Source of the DNA: Deltaproteobacteria bacterium
GTDB lineage: Bacteria > Myxococcota_A > Polyangia > HGW-17 > SLPX01
Length of the DNA: 64,000 nt
Assembly (NCBI GenBank): GCA_021162935.1
Contig: JAGGXR010000014.1
Location: 53,884 to 117,883 of the forward strand
Reading direction: 5' to 3'
Under the pieces are notes generated by a model, which made no database searches, was not told the origin of the DNA, and saw nothing but the letters and a program-made list of their open reading frames with translations. This document shows, in pieces, positions 1 to 8,886 of this stretch (position 1 is the first letter of the stretch; every line of letters starts with the position of its first letter). The position numbers and the translations under genes were made by a program.

Positions 1-1665
1 GGGACGTATGTGTGTGTGGACCAGTCGGTGGCGAAATGCCGGATGGACGGGAGCGGGGGAGATCCGATTCATGACTGCGACGTGGCGAACGGCCAGGTCT
101 GCTACCTGGGACAATGCGTGGACGCCTGCGATGCTGCGGCGAAGCAGCGTAGCTACATCGGGTGCGAGTACTGGGCGGTGGACCTGGACAATGCGACCAT
201 TTCGCAGAGTTTCTGCGCGGCCAAGCAGCAGTACGCGGTGGCGATTTCGAACGTGGGCCTCATCGATGCGCACGTGCAGGTGTTCCAAAATGATGCGCCT
301 CCTCGTTGGCCCGTGGATGAGCACCTGGTGGATGAAGTGACCGTTCATCCCGACGGGCTGCACGTGTTCCTGCTCCCGCCTCGCGAGGTGGATGGCAGTC
401 ACGACGGGGTTTATGACAACGGGACGCACACGGCCTATTCGTCGAATGCCTACCACATCGTGTCGAACACACCCATCGTGGCCTATCAGTTCAATCCTTT
501 GGCGAACGTGCAGGTTTTTTCGAACGATGCTTCCATCCTGGTGCCCTCGTCGGCCTTGGATCCGAACTATCTGGTCATGGGTTGGCCGCAAACCATCGCG
601 GACACCGATGATCCGAAGACCGATTTCAACGAGAACCTGCGTGCGTTTCTGACCATCGTGGGCACTGAGCCCTCCACGCACGTGACCGTGACTCTGAGCA
701 CGGACATCGTGGGCAGTCCGGACATTCCCGTCACCGTGGCGGGCAATACCGTGACCATGGAGATTGGCCCATACGACGTCATCAACCTGGAGACCGGCGA
801 CTTCAATGCCGACTTTACGGGCAGCCTCGTGCGGTCGGACAAGCCGGTGGCGGTCTTTTCAGGGTCCGAGGCTTCGGATGTGCCCTTCTTCGACGACCTG
901 ACCACGAGGCAATGCTGCGCCGACCATCTCGAACATCAACTCCTGCCCGATTCGGCTGCGGGGAACCATTACGTGGCCGTCCGTATGCCTCCCAGGACGC
1001 CTGCTGTGGCCGCAGCGGGCGGCGCCGTCTCCATCGTAGACGAGCCCGAGTACTTCCGTATCCTGGCGTTGCGGGACGACACGCTCGTGCAGACCGACCT
1101 TGCGTCTCCAAACGACCTCATTCAGTTGGACCGCGGGCAGTACGTGACCATCGAGGCGCATTGTGACTTCCCCATCACCGCGTCGAAGCCCATCGTGGTG
1201 GGCCAATTCATCGCCGGCCAGGGGGCCACGGGCATTGCATCGAATCTGCCGGGCGGGGATCCGTCGTTTTTCATTTTGCCGCCCGTGGAGCAGTGGCGCT
1301 CGCGCTACGTGTTCCTGACGCCGGACAAGTATGCTTTTGATTTTATGACCGTGGTGGCGCCCGAGGGTACGGACCTGAAGTTCGACCTCGGACCCATGCC
1401 GGTGAGTTGCGAAAAATCCATTCCGGAATGCTCGCCGCATCCGGATACGAGCACGAATCTGGTCGTGTGGCGTTGTCAGCTTTCGTTTCCCAAGATCATT
1501 CCGAACCTGCCTCCGCCCGACAACATCGATCCGAACAACCAGAACGACGGGTACCATATTTTGGAGGCCAGCGAGCCCGTGGAACTCATCGTGTACGGAT
1601 TCGATAAGCACGTGTCCTACGCCTATATGGGCGGCACCGACGTGAGTCAGATCAACGTAGAGTAG
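1..1665 (+). CDS. IgGFc-binding-domain surface protein (5' partial)
   Basis: The reading frame is open from the first base of the window, so the N-terminus is missing; the GTG at 10 is probably not the real start. About 554 residues remain, ending at TAG 1663-1665. A Cys-rich stretch (roughly the first 60 residues) is followed by the blocks typical of the IgGFc-binding protein N-terminal domain family: a CEYWAVDLDN block, a YAVAISNVG block, an HIVSNTPIVAYQFNP block, a PVAVFSGSE block followed by CCADHLEHQLLP, and a PIVVGQFIAGQ block. In Myxococcota and relatives such proteins are large secreted or cell-surface proteins of unknown ligand. The family is named for mammalian FCGBP, and antibody binding should not be assumed. 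The protein is probably extracellular. It converges with the lipoprotein gene that ends at 1726. Confidence 0.8.
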   Translation, partial: GTYVCVDQSVAKCRMDGSGGDPIHDCDVANGQVCYLGQCVDACDAAAKQRSYIGCEYWAVDLDNATISQSFCAAKQQYAVAISNVGLIDAHVQVFQNDAPPRWPVDEHLVDEVTVHPDGLHVFLLPPREVDGSHDGVYDNGTHTAYSSNAYHIVSNTPIVAYQFNPLANVQVFSNDASILVPSSALDPNYLVMGWPQTIADTDDPKTDFNENLRAFLTIVGTEPSTHVTVTLSTDIVGSPDIPVTVAGNTVTMEIGPYDVINLETGDFNADFTGSLVRSDKPVAVFSGSEASDVPFFDDLTTRQCCADHLEHQLLPDSAAGNHYVAVRMPPRTPAVAAAGGAVSIVDEPEYFRILALRDDTLVQTDLASPNDLIQLDRGQYVTIEAHCDFPITASKPIVVGQFIAGQGATGIASNLPGGDPSFFILPPVEQWRSRYVFLTPDKYAFDFMTVVAPEGTDLKFDLGPMPVSCEKSIPECSPHPDTSTNLVVWRCQLSFPKIIPNLPPPDNIDPNNQNDGYHILEASEPVELIVYGFDKHVSYAYMGGTDVSQINVE

Positions 1666-1725
1666 AGATCCGGTTGGTGAGAAAGTCAGTGGGTCACAAT
1701 GGTACAGGGGGCGTCGAGGCGATGG

Positions 1726-2253
1726 TCATGGGGTCGTTCCGCCCTGTAACATGATTTGCTTATATCCACCTGACTTTACGCAGTCTGGTTTGGCGCCTGC
1801 GGCTTTGCAGGCCTTGTCCTGAGCCAACTTGCACGCCTTGTCCGTGTCGTTGGCGCCGGCCTGACCCTTGAAGGTGGGCAGGACGCGGATCAGGGTGAGG
1901 TTGGCGTTCATGGTGGTCGTCTTCTTGTGGGTCTTGTTGTCCGTCATGCTGGCGGTGACCATGTTTATGGACTGCTTCCATTTGGCTTTGTCCTTGAGGT
2001 TCGCCTTGTCGGCCGGAAGGGCGGCTTTTGCTGCCTTTTCCCAGGCGTCCTTGACCGCGATCAGCTTGTCGGAGCCCATGCCATTGACCTTGATCCGGTC
2101 GGTGGGCTTGGGTGCCTTTTGGATCTCGACCATACAGGTGTTTGTGGGTTTTTCAGGCTTTGCGCTCGACTTCGTTGCGCTCTTGTCCTCCTTCTTGCCG
2201 CAGGCCGTGGTGCTCAGGGCGAGAGCCAGGACCATAATGCCGGTGAGTCGCAT
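1726..2253 (-). CDS. Small lipoprotein, function unknown
   Basis: A 175-aa protein starting MRLTGIMVLALALSTTACGKKE: a short signal peptide with a clear lipobox (STTAC) predicting lipidation at Cys18. The ATG at 2253 is chosen over upstream starts because AAGGAGGT lies just before it and because the signal peptide would otherwise be internal. The mature part is Lys-rich. It carries several Cys near the C-terminus (KACKLAQDKACKAAGAKPDC) that could form disulfides. No family is recognised. It lies 4 nt downstream of the stop of the repeat-containing lipoprotein, so it is the last gene of the minus-strand SDR-yicC-gmk cluster and probably co-transcribed with it. Confidence 0.75.
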   Translation of the reverse strand: MRLTGIMVLALALSTTACGKKEDKSATKSSAKPEKPTNTCMVEIQKAPKPTDRIKVNGMGSDKLIAVKDAWEKAAKAALPADKANLKDKAKWKQSINMVTASMTDNKTHKKTTTMNANLTLIRVLPTFKGQAGANDTDKACKLAQDKACKAAGAKPDCVKSGGYKQIMLQGGTTP

Positions 2254-2257
2254 GATG

Positions 2258-3853
2258 CTACCTCCTTGTTTGTTGTCTGGTTGTTTGCTGTCTGGTTGCC
2301 TCGCCTTTGGTGATTTCGTGACCGGCTGCTCGGTTTCTGGTTGGTCCCCAAATTCGGAGGCGATATCGGGCACAGGTGTCGGGAACATGGAAGGGAGGAT
2401 GACAGACGCATTGCTGGAGCGGAGAGTGGAAGACTCCGATCCCGCAGCAGTCCCCGCGTTCTGTATCGATCATCAGGTCGAGTCGAGGTGGGATCCGTTT
2501 TGGATCCGTACGATAGCGCAGCAGGCAGAAGCCGATCCAGGCTGCGAATTTTTTTCGTTGGGCCGGTTTCGTGTCCTGTCGTTTCGTGGTGGCCAGGACG
2601 TGGCCATAGGCCTTCTGCGTCAAGCCTGTCGCATCGTTTTTCCGGCCAAGCCGGATCAGCTCGCCGACGGCCTCGTTGAGGAGTCGGGCTGCCACGCTGG
2701 AGCTGGCAAAGGGGCCCTTCGAGGCGGCGCTTGGACCGCGAGGCTTGGCGGCCCTGATTCTTTTCCACCAGGTCAGGCGGCGCCAGTCATTGAATCGCCA
2801 GACCGGATGCTTCGTCATGGCGATGGCGGCGGGCCAGGCGCTCGCCACGAGATGAGACAGCCTCGTGATTGCGCCATGGGTCGCGTGATTGTCGCGAGAC
2901 GGCAGGGCCTTGGCCGCGGCAAGCAGGTTGTCCATGGCCCGGTCGAAGTGATGGAGCTGCCACTGAGCCACGAAGCGCAAGTAAGCCTTCCGGGCCTTCA
3001 TTGGAGCGGGTGCGGCCAACGGTTGCGCGGCTGCGGCCGATGTCGTTGGGCCATTCGTCCTGCCAATGGATGCAAGCTGGTTCAAGGCGGCCGCAGGTCG
3101 CCTAAGTTGGAGCAGGAGCTGGGCCAGGGCCAATCGATGGATGGGGCGGGTGGCGGTTGGGCTCCAGTCTTGTTGAGTGTCTTGTGGTTGCGCGTTCGCC
3201 GACAGAGCGAGGAGCTGGCGGAATTGGAACACGGCGTCCGCGGGACGGACCTCGCGCAGATAATAGGCGAGGCGCAGTCTGGCCAGGGCGAAGGTTGCGT
3301 CCTCGTGGAGCACCTGCTCCAGGAGGGCCACGGCTTCACGCAGGTGGGCATGGATGTCTCGTTTCAGGAGGACGGCCCTCCGACCGGTTTTTCCAAGGAG
3401 CTGACTTGCCTTTTCGATGCTCATGCGCCACAGGAGGGCTGCGAGTTGGGCCATGTGTTTTCGCCGCGAACGGGTCTGGTGTCGGCTCGCCAACTTGCGG
3501 AGCATCCGCAGGGAACGAGTCGGCGGCTTCGGATCCGTCCATGGAATCGGGACGGGAAGTGGCATCGGGCGAAGCTCGGGAATGCGGATCTCGATCGTGA
3601 GGATTTGATGATGAGGATTGCAACTCGATTCGGTTCTGGCGTTCGGCATTGGCTGCGGATGCTTGGGGGCTGCAGTGCTGGCTCGCTTGGGGCCACATGC
3701 GACGACGAGGCAGGACAGGAGGAGCGACAGGAGAACCGACGGGACGACTGACGGGAGGACCGACGGGAGGACCGACCGAAGGCTTGTCGCAGGCCATGGG
3801 CCAACAGCCCGGTGGATGCCGAGGTCCCGGTGGGGGGAGGCATCGACGGTCAC
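2258..3853 (-). CDS. Predicted lipoprotein with helical TPR-like repeats
   Basis: A 531-aa protein. The GTG at 3853 overlaps the gmk stop as GTGA and is preceded by AGGAGG, which supports this start and translational coupling with gmk. The N-terminus has a hydrophobic SVLPSVLPSVVPSVLLS stretch running into LLSCLVVACGPK, an apparent lipobox, although the segment before it is long for a signal peptide. The middle (about residues 120-400) is Ala/Leu/Arg-rich, in alternating helices resembling TPRs (EAVALLEQVLHEDATFALARLRLAYYL style). The C-terminal about 90 residues are low-complexity, Arg/Gln-rich and Cys-containing, and run through a 15-bp tandem repeat at 2269-2298. A frameshift near the C-terminus cannot be excluded. 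A long plus-strand ORF across 1868-3751 is its antisense shadow. Confidence 0.6.
   Translation of the reverse strand: MTVDASPHRDLGIHRAVGPWPATSLRSVLPSVLPSVVPSVLLSLLLSCLVVACGPKRASTAAPKHPQPMPNARTESSCNPHHQILTIEIRIPELRPMPLPVPIPWTDPKPPTRSLRMLRKLASRHQTRSRRKHMAQLAALLWRMSIEKASQLLGKTGRRAVLLKRDIHAHLREAVALLEQVLHEDATFALARLRLAYYLREVRPADAVFQFRQLLALSANAQPQDTQQDWSPTATRPIHRLALAQLLLQLRRPAAALNQLASIGRTNGPTTSAAAAQPLAAPAPMKARKAYLRFVAQWQLHHFDRAMDNLLAAAKALPSRDNHATHGAITRLSHLVASAWPAAIAMTKHPVWRFNDWRRLTWWKRIRAAKPRGPSAASKGPFASSSVAARLLNEAVGELIRLGRKNDATGLTQKAYGHVLATTKRQDTKPAQRKKFAAWIGFCLLRYRTDPKRIPPRLDLMIDTERGDCCGIGVFHSPLQQCVCHPPFHVPDTCARYRLRIWGPTRNRAAGHEITKGEATRQQTTRQQTRR
2269..2298. repeat. 15-bp tandem duplication
   Basis: Two adjacent 15-bp units (TTTGTTGTCTGGTTG and TTTGCTGTCTGGTTG) differ at one base. 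They lie just upstream of the ribosome-binding site of the small lipoprotein and inside the last codons of the upstream gene, where they encode a QQT-type repeat. Confidence 0.8.
3750..3773. repeat. 12-bp tandem repeat in lipoprotein signal region
   Basis: Two perfect copies of GACGGGAGGACC, with a degenerate third copy to the left. On the minus strand they encode the repeated SVLP unit in the hydrophobic N-terminus of the repeat lipoprotein. Copy number changes would lengthen or shorten the signal segment in steps of four residues. Confidence 0.75.
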
Positions 3854-4497
3854 GGTTCCTGCCTCCTGGCCTCGGTGACGAGTTGTTCTGCGAAGTGCGC
3901 TCTGAGTCGCCAGTTGCATCGCGACGCGACGTACACGGCTCTCAGTTCGTCGTAGGCTCGATCCAGGTTTTCGTTGACCACGAGATACTCATAGGCGTCG
4001 TAATGGTTCAATTCTTCGACGGCTCCATGGAGGCGCTTTTCGATGCTCGCCTTGGAGTCGGTGGCGCGGCCCCTGAGTCTGCGCGCCAACTCGTCCACCG
4101 AAGGGGGGAGTACGAACACCATGACTGCGTCGGGGAAACGACTCTTGATTTGGCGTCCTCCCTGGTAGTCGATGTCGAAGAGCATGTCCGTGCCCGACTT
4201 AAGGGCTTGGTCGATGGCTTCGTATGCCGTGCCGTAGCTGTGACCGTGCACATGCGCCCACTCGGCGAAGCGGCCTTCGCCGACCATGCGGTCGAACGTC
4301 TCCTGGGTGACGAAGTGGTAGTCCACGCCATCCTGCTCGCCGGTTCTGGGTGGCCGTGTCGTGTAGGAAACGGAAAAGCCGAGGCCGGAAAAATCGTCCC
4401 TCAGTCGCCGGGCCAGAGTGGTCTTGCCTGCACCCGACGGGGACGAGACCACGAGCAGCAGGCCCACGTCCTGTCTCCTTGCGTGCCTATTCGACAT
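3850..4497 (-). CDS. gmk: Guanylate kinase
   Basis: Guanylate kinase (ATP + GMP to ADP + GDP), cytosolic, about 215 aa as usual. The P-loop SSPSGAGKTTL is near the N-terminus. It is followed by the GMP-binding region (SYTTRPPRTGEQDGVDYHFV), the FAEWAHVHGHSYGT segment and DIDYQGGRQIK, all diagnostic of Gmk. The ATG at 4497 is preferred because GAGGGAG lies about 10 nt upstream; an in-frame TTG at 4506 is the alternative. The gene overlaps the end of yicC by 11 nt and the next gene's GTG by 4 nt. The yicC-gmk order is conserved in many bacteria. Confidence 0.95.
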   Translation of the reverse strand: MSNRHARRQDVGLLLVVSSPSGAGKTTLARRLRDDFSGLGFSVSYTTRPPRTGEQDGVDYHFVTQETFDRMVGEGRFAEWAHVHGHSYGTAYEAIDQALKSGTDMLFDIDYQGGRQIKSRFPDAVMVFVLPPSVDELARRLRGRATDSKASIEKRLHGAVEELNHYDAYEYLVVNENLDRAYDELRAVYVASRCNWRLRAHFAEQLVTEARRQEP

Positions 4498-5383
4498 TGC
4501 GGACAAGCTCCCTCATTTTTTCGATTTCGGTCTTGATCTCGACCGCCGCCCGCGCGATGCGCACATCCGGGGTCTTTGCGCCCACGGTGTTCGTCTCGCG
4601 GTGGATTTCCTGGAGCAGGAATTCGAGCTTGCGACCATGGGGGGCCTGGGCGTTCCTGGTCTGCCGGAACTGATCCATGTGGCTGTGGATTCGAACGAGC
4701 TCTTCGGTGATGTCTGCCTTGTCGGCCAGCATGGCGATTTCCTGCGCCACCCTGATGGGATCCACTTCGTCTTTGCCCTTGGTCAGGCTTTCGAGGCGTT
4801 CTTCGAGCTTTTGCTTGATGGTCTTCGGGACGTCACGGGCCAGGGTCTCGATGCTCTGCACGAGTACATTGATCGCCTCGATGGATTCCACCATGGAACG
4901 GTCCATGGCTGTTCCCTCATTGGCTCGCATCTTGAGCAGGGCATCGAAGACCTCGCTGATGCCCTGGAGCGCCGTTTTGCGGAACTCGATGGGATTCGCG
5001 ATGGGCATGGAGCCCGACGCGACCAATTCATACGCCTTGAGCACGTCGGAGATGGTGATCTGGTCGTCGATGTCCAACTCCTTGCGGACGCGTCCGAGGA
5101 AATCGCAGACCCGCTTGAGTTCCGTGGCGAGCAGTTCCTCGCCTAGGTCACCCGTGTCCACGCCGCCGCCTTCCTTGATGACGAGTTCCACCCGGCCCCG
5201 GTAGAGCTTGGAGCGGATCATGTGGACCACTTCGTTTTCGAACTCGGGAAGCGAGCCAGGCAGATGCAGACGGATGTCCAGGAAGCGGTTGTTTGTGGTG
5301 CGGAGTTCGACTCCGTAAGGGGTCCCTTCGTAGACGAAGGACGACCGACCAAAGGCGGTCATACTCTTAATTTTTCCAGGCAC
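4487..5383 (-). CDS. yicC: YicC/YloC-family endoribonuclease
   Basis: A 298-aa member of the YicC/YloC family (YicC_N plus DUF1732). It begins with the family's KIKSMTAFGR motif and an ELRTTNNRFLDIRLHLP block, and ends with the GRKLEFLLQEIHRETNTVGAK block conserved in the C-terminal domain. Family members are ring-forming ribonucleases implicated in sRNA and mRNA turnover in the cytosol. The GTG at 5383 is chosen because AGGAGG lies 6 nt upstream; an ATG seven codons in is the alternative. It lies 16 nt after the epimerase stop and overlaps gmk, so the three are likely one transcript. Confidence 0.93.
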   Translation of the reverse strand: MPGKIKSMTAFGRSSFVYEGTPYGVELRTTNNRFLDIRLHLPGSLPEFENEVVHMIRSKLYRGRVELVIKEGGGVDTGDLGEELLATELKRVCDFLGRVRKELDIDDQITISDVLKAYELVASGSMPIANPIEFRKTALQGISEVFDALLKMRANEGTAMDRSMVESIEAINVLVQSIETLARDVPKTIKQKLEERLESLTKGKDEVDPIRVAQEIAMLADKADITEELVRIHSHMDQFRQTRNAQAPHGRKLEFLLQEIHRETNTVGAKTPDVRIARAAVEIKTEIEKMRELVRNVE

Positions 5384-5399
5384 TGGATCCTCCTGCCGG

Positions 5400-6356
5400 T
5401 CAGTTGTTTGGAATGGGCTGTGTCTGATACCACTCGACGGTCTGCTTCAGACCTTCGGCAAAGTCGGTGGTGACTTCGTATCCAATCAGGGATTTGGCGG
5501 CCGAGATGTCCGCCATGGAATGTCGGACGTCGCCTGGTCGCTCGGGTTCAAAAATTGGTTGGATGTCCTGGCGGTCGAACAGGACCTTGAGCTGGTCCAG
5601 GAGGTCGAGCAGGGTATAGCTCGTGCCGCAGGCCACGTTGACCGCCCTGCCTTTGGTATCCTGGGTCTTGGCGGCCGCCAGGTTCGCTGCCACCACGTTT
5701 TCGACGAAGGTGAAATCGCGACTCTGCTTGCCGTCGCCGAACACGGTGGGTCGGACCTTGCGCATCAAGGCGGAGATGAACTTGGGAATCACGGCCCCGT
5801 AGGGCGAATTCGGGTCCTGCCTCGGGCCGAACACGTTGAAATAGCGCAGGGCGACCGTTTCGAGTCCATAACATTCCCAGAAGGCGCGGCAGAGGTGCTC
5901 GCCTGCCAATTTGCCGACTGCGTATGGCGACAAGGGATCGGGGCGCTGGCCCTCGTGTTTGGGCAGGTCCGATTGGTTCCCGTAGGCGGATGAGGATGCT
6001 GCATAGACCACCTTGGATACGCCCGCGTCCCTGGCTGCTTCGAGGACCGATACGGTTCCATCGGCTGCCACCGAGATCGCCTCCGATGGGTTCTCCACCG
6101 AGCGGGGCACCGATGGAACCGCTGCCTCGTGGAACACGTACGTGGCGCCCTGGAAGGCGCGATGCATGAGGTCGTTGTCGCGGATGTCGCCTTCGATGAG
6201 CGTGATGGCTGCTGCGATTTCTTCGATGTTCTCCCTGCGGCCCGTCGAGAAGTTGTCCACGACTCGAACCACGGCCCCTTCGGCGAGGAGCTTTCGTACC
6301 AAGTTCGAGCCGATGAAACCGCTGCCGCCAGTCACAACGCAGATTGCATTCTTCAT
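5400..6356 (-). CDS. NAD-dependent nucleotide-sugar epimerase (extended SDR)
   Basis: A 318-aa extended short-chain dehydrogenase of the UDP-glucose / UDP-GlcNAc 4-epimerase group. It has the Rossmann motif GGSGFIG near the N-terminus, DNFSTGRREN after the second strand, the active-site Tyr/Lys pair in SPYAVGKLAGEHLC, and the RYFNVFGPRQDP block typical of WbpP/Gne-like enzymes. It should interconvert UDP-sugars for polysaccharide or O-antigen synthesis. The ATG at 6356 puts the Rossmann motif in its normal place, although no Shine-Dalgarno is visible (a CACCTCC stretch precedes it). It is the first gene of the minus-strand cluster with yicC and gmk. Confidence 0.87.
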   Translation of the reverse strand: MKNAICVVTGGSGFIGSNLVRKLLAEGAVVRVVDNFSTGRRENIEEIAAAITLIEGDIRDNDLMHRAFQGATYVFHEAAVPSVPRSVENPSEAISVAADGTVSVLEAARDAGVSKVVYAASSSAYGNQSDLPKHEGQRPDPLSPYAVGKLAGEHLCRAFWECYGLETVALRYFNVFGPRQDPNSPYGAVIPKFISALMRKVRPTVFGDGKQSRDFTFVENVVAANLAAAKTQDTKGRAVNVACGTSYTLLDLLDQLKVLFDRQDIQPIFEPERPGDVRHSMADISAAKSLIGYEVTTDFAEGLKQTVEWYQTQPIPNN

Positions 6357-6756
6357 GACGGAGGTGTTACCTGATGGTTCTGGGCCTGTCAACGTGACGT
6401 CAATCTCTACAGAACCAACACAAAAACTTGGGGTCGCAAACAAACGCAAGGTCGCAGGCTGGAGGCGTGACTATTGTTTGGACGTACTGATTGGATCCGT
6501 CATGATCGGGCGTGTGGCTCGACATTGGCAGGAGGTCGGTCGCAAGGCGAAGAAGAGGCAAACAAAGGGAGAGCAGTGGGAGCAAGAAAGGGAAGTCGAA
6601 AAACTGGAGCGGTTTGTGGTAGCACTGGGTTTTCTGCCCGAGGCGCGCAGGAAGTTTTCTGCCCGGAGCGCGCAGGGCAGGAAGGACATGTGGTATGCAC
6701 TGGATGCAGTGGTGGTTACGGCGGTGATGGCGATGGTATGCGGGGCTGATGGAATC
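6357..6756. other. Intergenic region between divergent genes
   Basis: About 400 bp between the minus-strand epimerase and the plus-strand lipoprotein. An open frame continues through it on the plus strand but looks non-coding: its composition changes and no domain is visible. It must hold the promoters of both genes; I see no clear -35/-10 pair. Confidence 0.5.
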
Positions 6757-7749
6757 ATGGGATCGAATCTGCATCAAAGCGCAATTTCCGGTTTTCGTTC
6801 GGCTTCGCTGCCGTTGACCGTCGGCGCTGTCTTATTTTTTGGCTGCCTGTGCGTCTCGTCTGGATGTCATGTGTCTGCCAGTCCCTGTGCAGGGGGGGGC
6901 TGGCCCGGTGTGGACGGCGGATTGCAATGCGGGCTGCCCTTTTCCGTGGAGTCTCACGATGGGAATCCCGGTCGGTTCGGGGTTCGGGCCTTCGCCTATG
7001 TGACCGTGGACTTGGCTGGCGTGGTTCGGACGGATGCAGAGGCCAGGATTTTGGTCCTGCTTGGGGCCACGAAGAAGACAACCCAAGGGGGGAGCGGAAT
7101 TCCGCTGTCTCTGTCGGTCCAGATATGCGACGTGCGTTTTCCCGAAATCCCCATTCCGGGACAGGCCAATCCGACCACCATCGACCTGTCGGACCAGGTC
7201 TATGTCCAATTGTCCGAGCAACGGGTCGGGGCCCTGCTGGACGACGAGTCCACCTGCTCCAATCTGGGAACGAACCGAGCGACGTTTCTTTTCGGGGTGC
7301 GTCTCGACGATCCGACTGGAGACGTGCTTCCCGTATGGCCGGAGGCGAGGACCTGCGTGGACGATCAGGACACGAATTGTCTGTTCGACGGGGATGGCGA
7401 CGGGGAACCAGGGGTGACATTACACACACAGGACATGCCGCTGCTGAACGTGACGGAACTCCACGTGGCCATGAGGACCAGCGTCGGCCTCCAGGGGATG
7501 GTGTCTTCGCCCGATCGGCTGCTGGGAGGTATCGACCTGACCATGGATCTGTCCATCGTCGGTTGTCGTATCCTCGACCAAGGCACCTTGAAGGACTGCA
7601 GCCCGGACGAAGTCGATGTCATGGCTGGGTTGCATCCCACGATCGTGCAGTTGGCGGAGCCCGAAAGTCCCTATGCTGGCATCAGGGTGGCCGATGACGT
7701 GGATTGTGTCGACCTCGTGGCTCGAGAAGCGGCGTTGTTCGGGCATTGA
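6757..7749 (+). CDS. Predicted lipoprotein, function unknown
   Basis: A 330-aa protein. The ATG at 6757 is followed by a signal peptide whose hydrophobic core ends in CLCVSSGCH, a lipobox. In-frame ATGs at 6727 and 6733 are alternatives. The mature protein contains scattered Cys residues, an Asp-rich DGDGDGEPG calcium-loop-like stretch near the middle and no recognised enzyme motif. It resembles the many one-off secreted lipoproteins of myxobacteria and relatives. The open frame extends far upstream (to 6013), but that part is antisense to the epimerase gene and is not counted. Confidence 0.6.
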   Translation: MGSNLHQSAISGFRSASLPLTVGAVLFFGCLCVSSGCHVSASPCAGGGWPGVDGGLQCGLPFSVESHDGNPGRFGVRAFAYVTVDLAGVVRTDAEARILVLLGATKKTTQGGSGIPLSLSVQICDVRFPEIPIPGQANPTTIDLSDQVYVQLSEQRVGALLDDESTCSNLGTNRATFLFGVRLDDPTGDVLPVWPEARTCVDDQDTNCLFDGDGDGEPGVTLHTQDMPLLNVTELHVAMRTSVGLQGMVSSPDRLLGGIDLTMDLSIVGCRILDQGTLKDCSPDEVDVMAGLHPTIVQLAEPESPYAGIRVADDVDCVDLVAREAALFGH

Positions 7750-7763
7750 CTCGACCAGCGGGC

Positions 7764-7796
7764 ATTGGTGTGACATTGGTGTGACATTAATGTGAC
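7764..7796. repeat. Three 11-bp tandem repeats
   Basis: Three adjacent units, ATTGGTGTGAC, ATTGGTGTGAC and ATTAATGTGAC, start 14 bp after the lipoprotein stop. The spacing equals one helical turn, so a protein could bind the same face repeatedly. No gene overlaps them. Confidence 0.85.
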
Positions 7797-7823
7797 CCAA
7801 GCCCTTCTCGATTTCTTTGCGCG

Positions 7824-7869
7824 GTTACGATTTTTGAGAAGGCGGCGTTACGATTCTTGAGAAGGCGGC
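7824..7869. repeat. 23-bp tandem duplication
   Basis: Two adjacent 23-bp units, each starting GTTACGATT and ending GAGAAGGCGGC, with one mismatch. They lie in the gap between the convergent lipoprotein and anti-sigma genes, 28 bp after the 11-bp repeats. No hairpin plus T-run is evident. Confidence 0.85.
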
Positions 7870-7984
7870 GTTGACGGGAAATGCGATGCTCAACCCAGAG
7901 CATCGGGAAATGTATCGGAATGCCGGGTGGACGGATCGGGCACACGATGGGTGGAGGAGATGGGGTGGGTGGGGCGCCGGATCT

Positions 7985-8707
7985 TCAACGGTCCAGAAGC
8001 GACCTCACAATTTCGGCGAGTTCTTCCTGGGGTACGTCGGCGCTGACTGCATATCCGACGCCATTGTATTCGAACAGGGCCACGTTCCGTCCACCCTGCA
8101 TTCCGAAATAGACCTTGCGACCGTTGACCCATCGACTCATGAGGCCGTCGGTGGATACGCGTTTCGGGGCGATGACCCGCACGGACACCCGAGGCCGTGA
8201 TGGGCGACGCATCATACCATCGAAGGACGCCTGCTGCACCGCGTAGCCCGATCCCGTCGTGCTCCGTGACGGGACATAGGCGACGGGGTGGTACGCCGTC
8301 GGGCTATCGGGCACGGGGCGAATCACCCCGGCCGCCATGGTTGCCTGATCGGGCATGTTCGATGGCTGCTGGACTCGGTGATGGGCCGTGGGCCAGGCGA
8401 GAAACAGAAGGAGCCCGGCTGCGAGCCCCACTGGGGCCAGACGCAGACCCCATGTCCACCACTTGGATGCCTCGGTCGATTCCGATTCGCCTTGCAGAGC
8501 CGCATGGATTCGTTCCTCCAGTCCCGCTGGAAGCGGCGGATCGGTGACGGCCGTCTTGATGGCAGCCTTGAATCTCTTTTCGAATTGCACCATGGCCTGG
8601 CAGTCATCGCACCGGCTCAGGTGTTCCTCGAAGGCATCTCGGTCCTCTTCGGCGAATTCGCCGTCCAAGTAGACATGGACGAACTTCTGTGCATCTTCGC
8701 AGTTCAT
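7985..8707 (-). CDS. Anti-sigma factor with zinc-finger domain
   Basis: A 240-aa membrane anti-sigma factor. The cytoplasmic N-terminal ZAS domain has the zinc-binding pattern H29-x3-C33-x2-C36 (HLSRCDDC) plus Cys3. One membrane helix follows around residues 90-110 (LRLAPVGLAAGLLLFLAW), then a periplasmic part of about 125 residues that could sense envelope signals. The start at 8707 (MNCEDAQKF) is typical of this family; an in-frame extension to 8776 is less likely. It lies directly downstream of the ECF sigma gene on the same strand and should hold that sigma factor inactive at the membrane. Confidence 0.88.
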   Translation of the reverse strand: MNCEDAQKFVHVYLDGEFAEEDRDAFEEHLSRCDDCQAMVQFEKRFKAAIKTAVTDPPLPAGLEERIHAALQGESESTEASKWWTWGLRLAPVGLAAGLLLFLAWPTAHHRVQQPSNMPDQATMAAGVIRPVPDSPTAYHPVAYVPSRSTTGSGYAVQQASFDGMMRRPSRPRVSVRVIAPKRVSTDGLMSRWVNGRKVYFGMQGGRNVALFEYNGVGYAVSADVPQEELAEIVRSLLDR

Positions 8708-8886
8708 CTTCGCTGCGTCCTTCCGGGGTTCGACTCGTCGTTTTTCCCATGAACCACCATGGGGCCGACGGGTCATCTGAGCCTAGATGCCGTTTCTGGG
8801 AACCAAGCCCTTTCAGCCAAAGGCCCTGCGTTTCGTCTTTGTCGAAGCGGCCCGTATCGTTTCGCCGCATCGTCGTTCCATCCTGG

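Noticed and set aside
859..1611. 250-aa minus-strand ORF
   Set aside because: Antisense shadow of the IgGFc-binding-domain gene; no domain and unlikely composition.
1868..3751. 627-aa plus-strand ORF
   Set aside because: Antisense to the lipoprotein genes and lacks domains; the minus-strand genes have Shine-Dalgarno sites, a lipobox and coupling to gmk.
6013..6756. Upstream extension of the lipoprotein at 6757
   Set aside because: Antisense to the epimerase gene and would bury the signal peptide internally.
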